61,154 nt of DNA from NCBI GenBank assembly GCA_016793065.1, contig JAEULV010000028.1, forward strand, positions 1 through 61,154, given 5' to 3'. Made by a program: the position numbers and the translations under genes. Under the pieces are notes generated by a model. That model was not told the DNA's origin. It worked only from the letters and a program-made list of their open reading frames with translations, and searched no databases. This stretch comes from Hyphomicrobiaceae bacterium. GTDB taxonomy: Bacteria; Pseudomonadota; Alphaproteobacteria; Rhizobiales; Ancalomicrobiaceae. Positions 58,423 to 61,154 of this stretch are shown piece by piece. Numbering within the stretch: position 1 is the first letter of the stretch; the number at the start of each line of letters is the position of its first letter.

Positions 58423-58452
58423 CGGGCAGCGGATCGACCGATCCGCTGCCCG
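58423..58452. terminator. Perfect 30-nt palindrome between convergent transporter and phoB genes
   Basis: CGGGCAGCGGATCG (58423-58436) and CGATCCGCTGCCCG (58439-58452) are exact reverse complements around AC. As RNA it is a very stable hairpin from either strand, but neither side has a U-run. It probably stops or stabilises both converging transcripts. Confidence 0.6.
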
Positions 58453-58492
58453 CCGAAGGCCGTGCGTCCGGCTGGTCGCGACAAAGCCGGCC

Positions 58493-59197
58493 TCAGCCAG
58501 CCTGCTTCAGCTGGAACTTCTCGTCGAAGGCATAGCCGGCGCCGCGAACCGTGCGGATCGGGTCCTTGTCCTTGGCCCGGTTGATCGCCTTGCGCAGCCG
58601 GCCGACATGGACGTCGACGGTGCGCTCGTCGACATAGACGTCGCGGCCCCAGACGCCGTCGAGCAACTGCTCGCGCGAATAGACGCGGCCGGGCGTCTTC
58701 ATCAGGAATTCCAGCAGCCGGTATTCGGTCGGCCCCAGATGCAGTTCGCGGCCGCCGCGACGGACGCGGTGGGTCTCGCGGTCGAGTTCGATGTCGCCGG
58801 CGCGCAGTTGCGTCGTGACGGTTTCCGGCTTGGCCCGGCGCAGGATGGCGCGGACGCGGGCCATCAGTTCCGGCACCGAGAACGGCTTCACCACATAGTC
58901 GTCGGCGCCGGTGGCGAGGCCCCGGATCCGCTCGGTTTCCTCGCCCCGCGCCGTCATCATGATGATCGGCAGTCGCTCGGTCTCGGCCCGGCCGCGCAGG
59001 CGCCGGCAGATCTCGATGCCGGAAAGCCCGGGCAGCATCCAGTCGAGCAACACCAGATCCGGCGTCGTCTCGCGCAGGCGCAGATCGGCCTCGTCGCCAT
59101 TGGCCACGGTCTCGACCGCATAGCCCTCGGCTTCGAGATTGTAGCGCAGCATCACCGACAATGCGTCTTCGTCCTCGACGACCAGGATCTTCGGCAT
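58493..59197 (-). CDS. phoB: Phosphate regulon response regulator PhoB
   Basis: 234 aa from ATG 59197 (MPKILVVEDEDAL). Phosphorylation site Asp52 (LVLLDWMLPGLSG), Lys in VKPFSVPEL, and a winged helix with LGPTEYRLLEFLMKTPGRVYSREQLLDGVWGRDVYVDERTVDVHVGRLRKAI, which is the PhoB pattern. It activates phosphate-starvation genes after phosphorylation by PhoR. Downstream of phoU in the pst operon; phoR is not in the window. Confidence 0.95.
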   Translation of the reverse strand: MPKILVVEDEDALSVMLRYNLEAEGYAVETVANGDEADLRLRETTPDLVLLDWMLPGLSGIEICRRLRGRAETERLPIIMMTARGEETERIRGLATGADDYVVKPFSVPELMARVRAILRRAKPETVTTQLRAGDIELDRETHRVRRGGRELHLGPTEYRLLEFLMKTPGRVYSREQLLDGVWGRDVYVDERTVDVHVGRLRKAINRAKDKDPIRTVRGAGYAFDEKFQLKQAG

Positions 59198-59349
59198 GTC
59201 CTCGTCACCCTTCACGTTCCGGGCAATAGCCGTCCCCGCGCGCGGCAACAGCATGCCGCGCGGTGAAACGACCGCCTCGATGTTCAACTTCTTCTCGCCG
59301 ACCGGCCGTCGGACCGACCGGCTGACTTGGTCGCGATCGCCGCGCCGGA

Positions 59350-60072
59350 TCAGCCCTCGGGCATCACCGCCGTGGAATCGCCCTTCGGCCGGTCGTCGAC
59401 CAGCTGCTGGCCGGTGACGACATAATGCACGGTCTCGGCAATGTTGGTGGCGTGATCGCCGACGCGCTCGAGGTTCTTGGCGCAGAACAGCAAGTGCGTG
59501 CAGAAGGTGATGTTGCGCGGATCTTCCATCATGTAGGTGAGGAGTTCGCGGAACAGCGAGGTATAGAGCGCGTCGATCTCGTCGTCGCGCTCGCGCACGA
59601 TCGCGGCGGCGGTGACGCTGCGCTCGCGATAGGCATCGAGCACGGCCTTGAGCTGTTCCAGCGCGATGCTGGACAGGTGCTCGAGGCCGATGATCACCTT
59701 CTTGGCGCCGAAATTGGTGCCAAGCCCGCCGGAAATCGCGACGACGCGCTTGGAGATGTTCTTGGCGAGATCGCCGACCCGCTCGAGGTCGGCGGAGATG
59801 CGCATGCAGCCGACGACCTCGCGCAGGTCGAGCGCCATTGGCTGGCGCTTGACGATGACGCGGATGGCGCGTTCCTCGATGTCCCGCTGCAGGAAGTCCA
59901 TGCGGGCATCTGTGGCGATGACGCGCTGCGCCAGCTTGGTGTCCATGCGGGACAGCGCCGTCAGGCTGTCGGCGACCATGCTTTCGGCCATGCCGCCCAT
60001 TTCGGCCAGTTCGGCCGAAAGGCGGATGAGTTCCTCGTCATAGGCGCGAACGGTGTGATTCTTCTCGGTCAT
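59350..60072 (-). CDS. phoU: Phosphate transport regulator PhoU
   Basis: 240 aa all-helical protein with two three-helix PhoU repeats; the metal-binding signatures LRISADLERVGDLAKNI-type (CMRISADLERVGDLAKNISKR) and FCAKNLERVGDHATNIAE are intact. It links the Pst transporter to PhoR, keeping PhoB inactive when phosphate is plentiful. It lies between pstB and phoB. Confidence 0.96.
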   Translation of the reverse strand: MTEKNHTVRAYDEELIRLSAELAEMGGMAESMVADSLTALSRMDTKLAQRVIATDARMDFLQRDIEERAIRVIVKRQPMALDLREVVGCMRISADLERVGDLAKNISKRVVAISGGLGTNFGAKKVIIGLEHLSSIALEQLKAVLDAYRERSVTAAAIVRERDDEIDALYTSLFRELLTYMMEDPRNITFCTHLLFCAKNLERVGDHATNIAETVHYVVTGQQLVDDRPKGDSTAVMPEG

Positions 60073-60104
60073 CTCGGGGCGTTCCTCAATCGAAGGCTAC
60101 CGCA

Positions 60105-61004
60105 TCAGCCGAAGCGGCCGGTGATGTAATCCTGGGTGCGCTGGTCTTTCGGCGCATGGAAGATATCATCGGTGTCGCCCTGTTCGACCAGCGTTCCGAG
60201 ATGGAAGAACGCGGTGCGCTGCGACACGCGGGCGGCCTGCTGCATCGAGTGGGTCACGATGATGATCGTGTAGTTCTCGCGCAGCTCGTCCATCAGTTCC
60301 TCGATGCGCGCGGTGGCGATCGGGTCGAGGGCCGAGCAGGGCTCGTCCATCAGGATCACTTCCGGGCCGACGGCGATGGTGCGGGCAATGCACAGGCGCT
60401 GCTGCTGGCCGCCGGAGAGCCCGGTGCCGCTGTCGTTGAGTCGGTCCTTGACCTCTTCCCACAGCGACGCCTTGCGCAGCGCGCTCTCGACGATGGCGTC
60501 GAGATCGGCCCGGGTCTTGGCCAGGCCGTGGATGCGCGGGCCGTAGGCGACGTTCTCGTAGATCGACTTCGGGAACGGGTTCGGCTTCTGGAACACCATC
60601 CCGATCAGCTTGCGGACCTGGACCGGGTCGACCTTCGGGCCGTACAGGTCCTCGCCGTGATAGAGCAACCGCCCGGTGACCTCGGCGGTGGGCACGAGGT
60701 CGTTCATGCGATTGAGGCATCGGATCAGCGTGCTCTTGCCGCATCCCGAGGGGCCGATCAGCGCCGTCACCTCGTTCTTGTAGATGTCCATCGAGACTTC
60801 CTTGACGGCGGGCACGCCGGCATAGGAAACCGAGAGGCTCTCGAGCTCGAAGACCTTCTCGAGCTCGCCGATGTCGCGGGCATGGTGGAACTCGTCGGGC
60901 TGGACGGAGATCGAGCCGCCGGCGGCGGCACTCGTCCCGTCGCCGGCATCGTTGCCCGGCGCCTCGGCGCGTTCTCTGAAGCGTTCCTCGGTCAGTTCAC
61001 TCAC
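60105..61004 (-). CDS. pstB: Phosphate ABC transporter ATP-binding protein PstB
   Basis: 299 aa, with an N-terminal extension of about 40 residues before the ATPase. Walker [21 protein letters not shown], PstB-specific [22 protein letters not shown], signature [16 protein letters not shown] and Walker [17 protein letters not shown] are present. It powers high-affinity phosphate uptake. It follows pstA by nine bases. Confidence 0.97.
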   Translation of the reverse strand: MSELTEERFRERAEAPGNDAGDGTSAAAGGSISVQPDEFHHARDIGELEKVFELESLSVSYAGVPAVKEVSMDIYKNEVTALIGPSGCGKSTLIRCLNRMNDLVPTAEVTGRLLYHGEDLYGPKVDPVQVRKLIGMVFQKPNPFPKSIYENVAYGPRIHGLAKTRADLDAIVESALRKASLWEEVKDRLNDSGTGLSGGQQQRLCIARTIAVGPEVILMDEPCSALDPIATARIEELMDELRENYTIIIVTHSMQQAARVSQRTAFFHLGTLVEQGDTDDIFHAPKDQRTQDYITGRFG

Positions 61005-61013
61005 TCCGTTCTC

Positions 61014-61154
61014 CTACCAACGTTGCTCATAGCGGTTCCTCAGCCAGATGGCAAAGGAGTTCATCGCGATCAGAACCGCGAGGAGGACGACGATTCCGGC
61101 CGCGGCAAGGACCTGGAACTCCTCCTGTGGCTGCTTGACCCAGTTGAAGATGAC
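61014..61154 (-). CDS. pstA: Phosphate ABC transporter permease PstA, C-terminal end (5' part outside window)
   Basis: Reading leftward from the window edge: [20 protein letters not shown], a membrane helix ([18 protein letters not shown]), then RNRYEQRW and a TAG at 61016-61014. This is the last helix and tail of PstA. Most of the gene lies beyond the window. Confidence 0.9.
   Translation of the reverse strand, partial: VIFNWVKQPQEEFQVLAAAGIVVLLAVLIAMNSFAIWLRNRYEQRW

Overview
The window is high-GC chromosomal DNA from an alphaproteobacterium, most likely of the Hyphomicrobiales type. Supporting signs are a gcrA cell-cycle regulator gene, CtrA-type TTAA-N7-TTAA boxes, a pstA-pstB-phoU-phoB order, a ligase-associated helicase/nuclease pair and a LutABC operon. 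I did not identify a genus. No rRNA or CRISPR array is visible; there is one tRNA gene.

Layout. 1-2077: end of a nitrate/taurine/sulfonate-type ABC importer. 2203-5928: a FadR/LldR-type GntR regulator overlapping a lutABC-like lactate-oxidation operon. 5955-6623: an O-methyltransferase. 6868-6980: a predicted small RNA behind a perfect CtrA box. 7589-10859: a DEXH helicase/PdeM repair pair. 10975-11529: gcrA. 11953-15190: argD-argF-hslO. 15209-19217: an alpha/beta hydrolase, an orphan solute-binding protein and a membrane glycosyltransferase.

19265-28219: a tRNA-Gly(CCC) gene whose 3' half is repeated exactly (46 bp) 8.9 kb downstream. Between the copies lies a compact mobile element with a tyrosine integrase, an AlpA-like regulator, a winged-helix protein, a small terminase subunit, an isolated M41-like peptidase and unknown cargo, but no capsid, portal or large terminase genes. 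It looks like a phage satellite (PICI-like). Tandem 11-bp repeats near both ends look like integrase arm sites.

28542-45496: a metal/redox region. A PadR regulator and a TauE-type exporter share a 40-bp near-perfect palindrome. A heptaheme cytochrome c, a cytochrome b and an ethylbenzene-dehydrogenase-like heme protein form an operon behind a sigma-54 promoter with an upstream palindrome; the adjacent NtrC-type activator and dCache kinase are the obvious controllers. Next come a multicopper oxidase, a DUF411 protein, a small periplasmic protein, an HME-RND pump with its adaptor, and an OmpR/HisKA two-component pair, ending at an IS3 transposase relic. 46037-48627 is a second, NarL-type two-component system. 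48653-51675 holds a repeat protein, an MscS channel and a small Cys-rich protein.

51787-58417: a GABA-type aminotransferase, a cupin/XRE regulator and a Pot-type polyamine ABC transporter, linked by a shared TTGCTCA/TGAGCAA motif. 58493-61154: phoB, phoU, pstB and the end of pstA, reading leftward.
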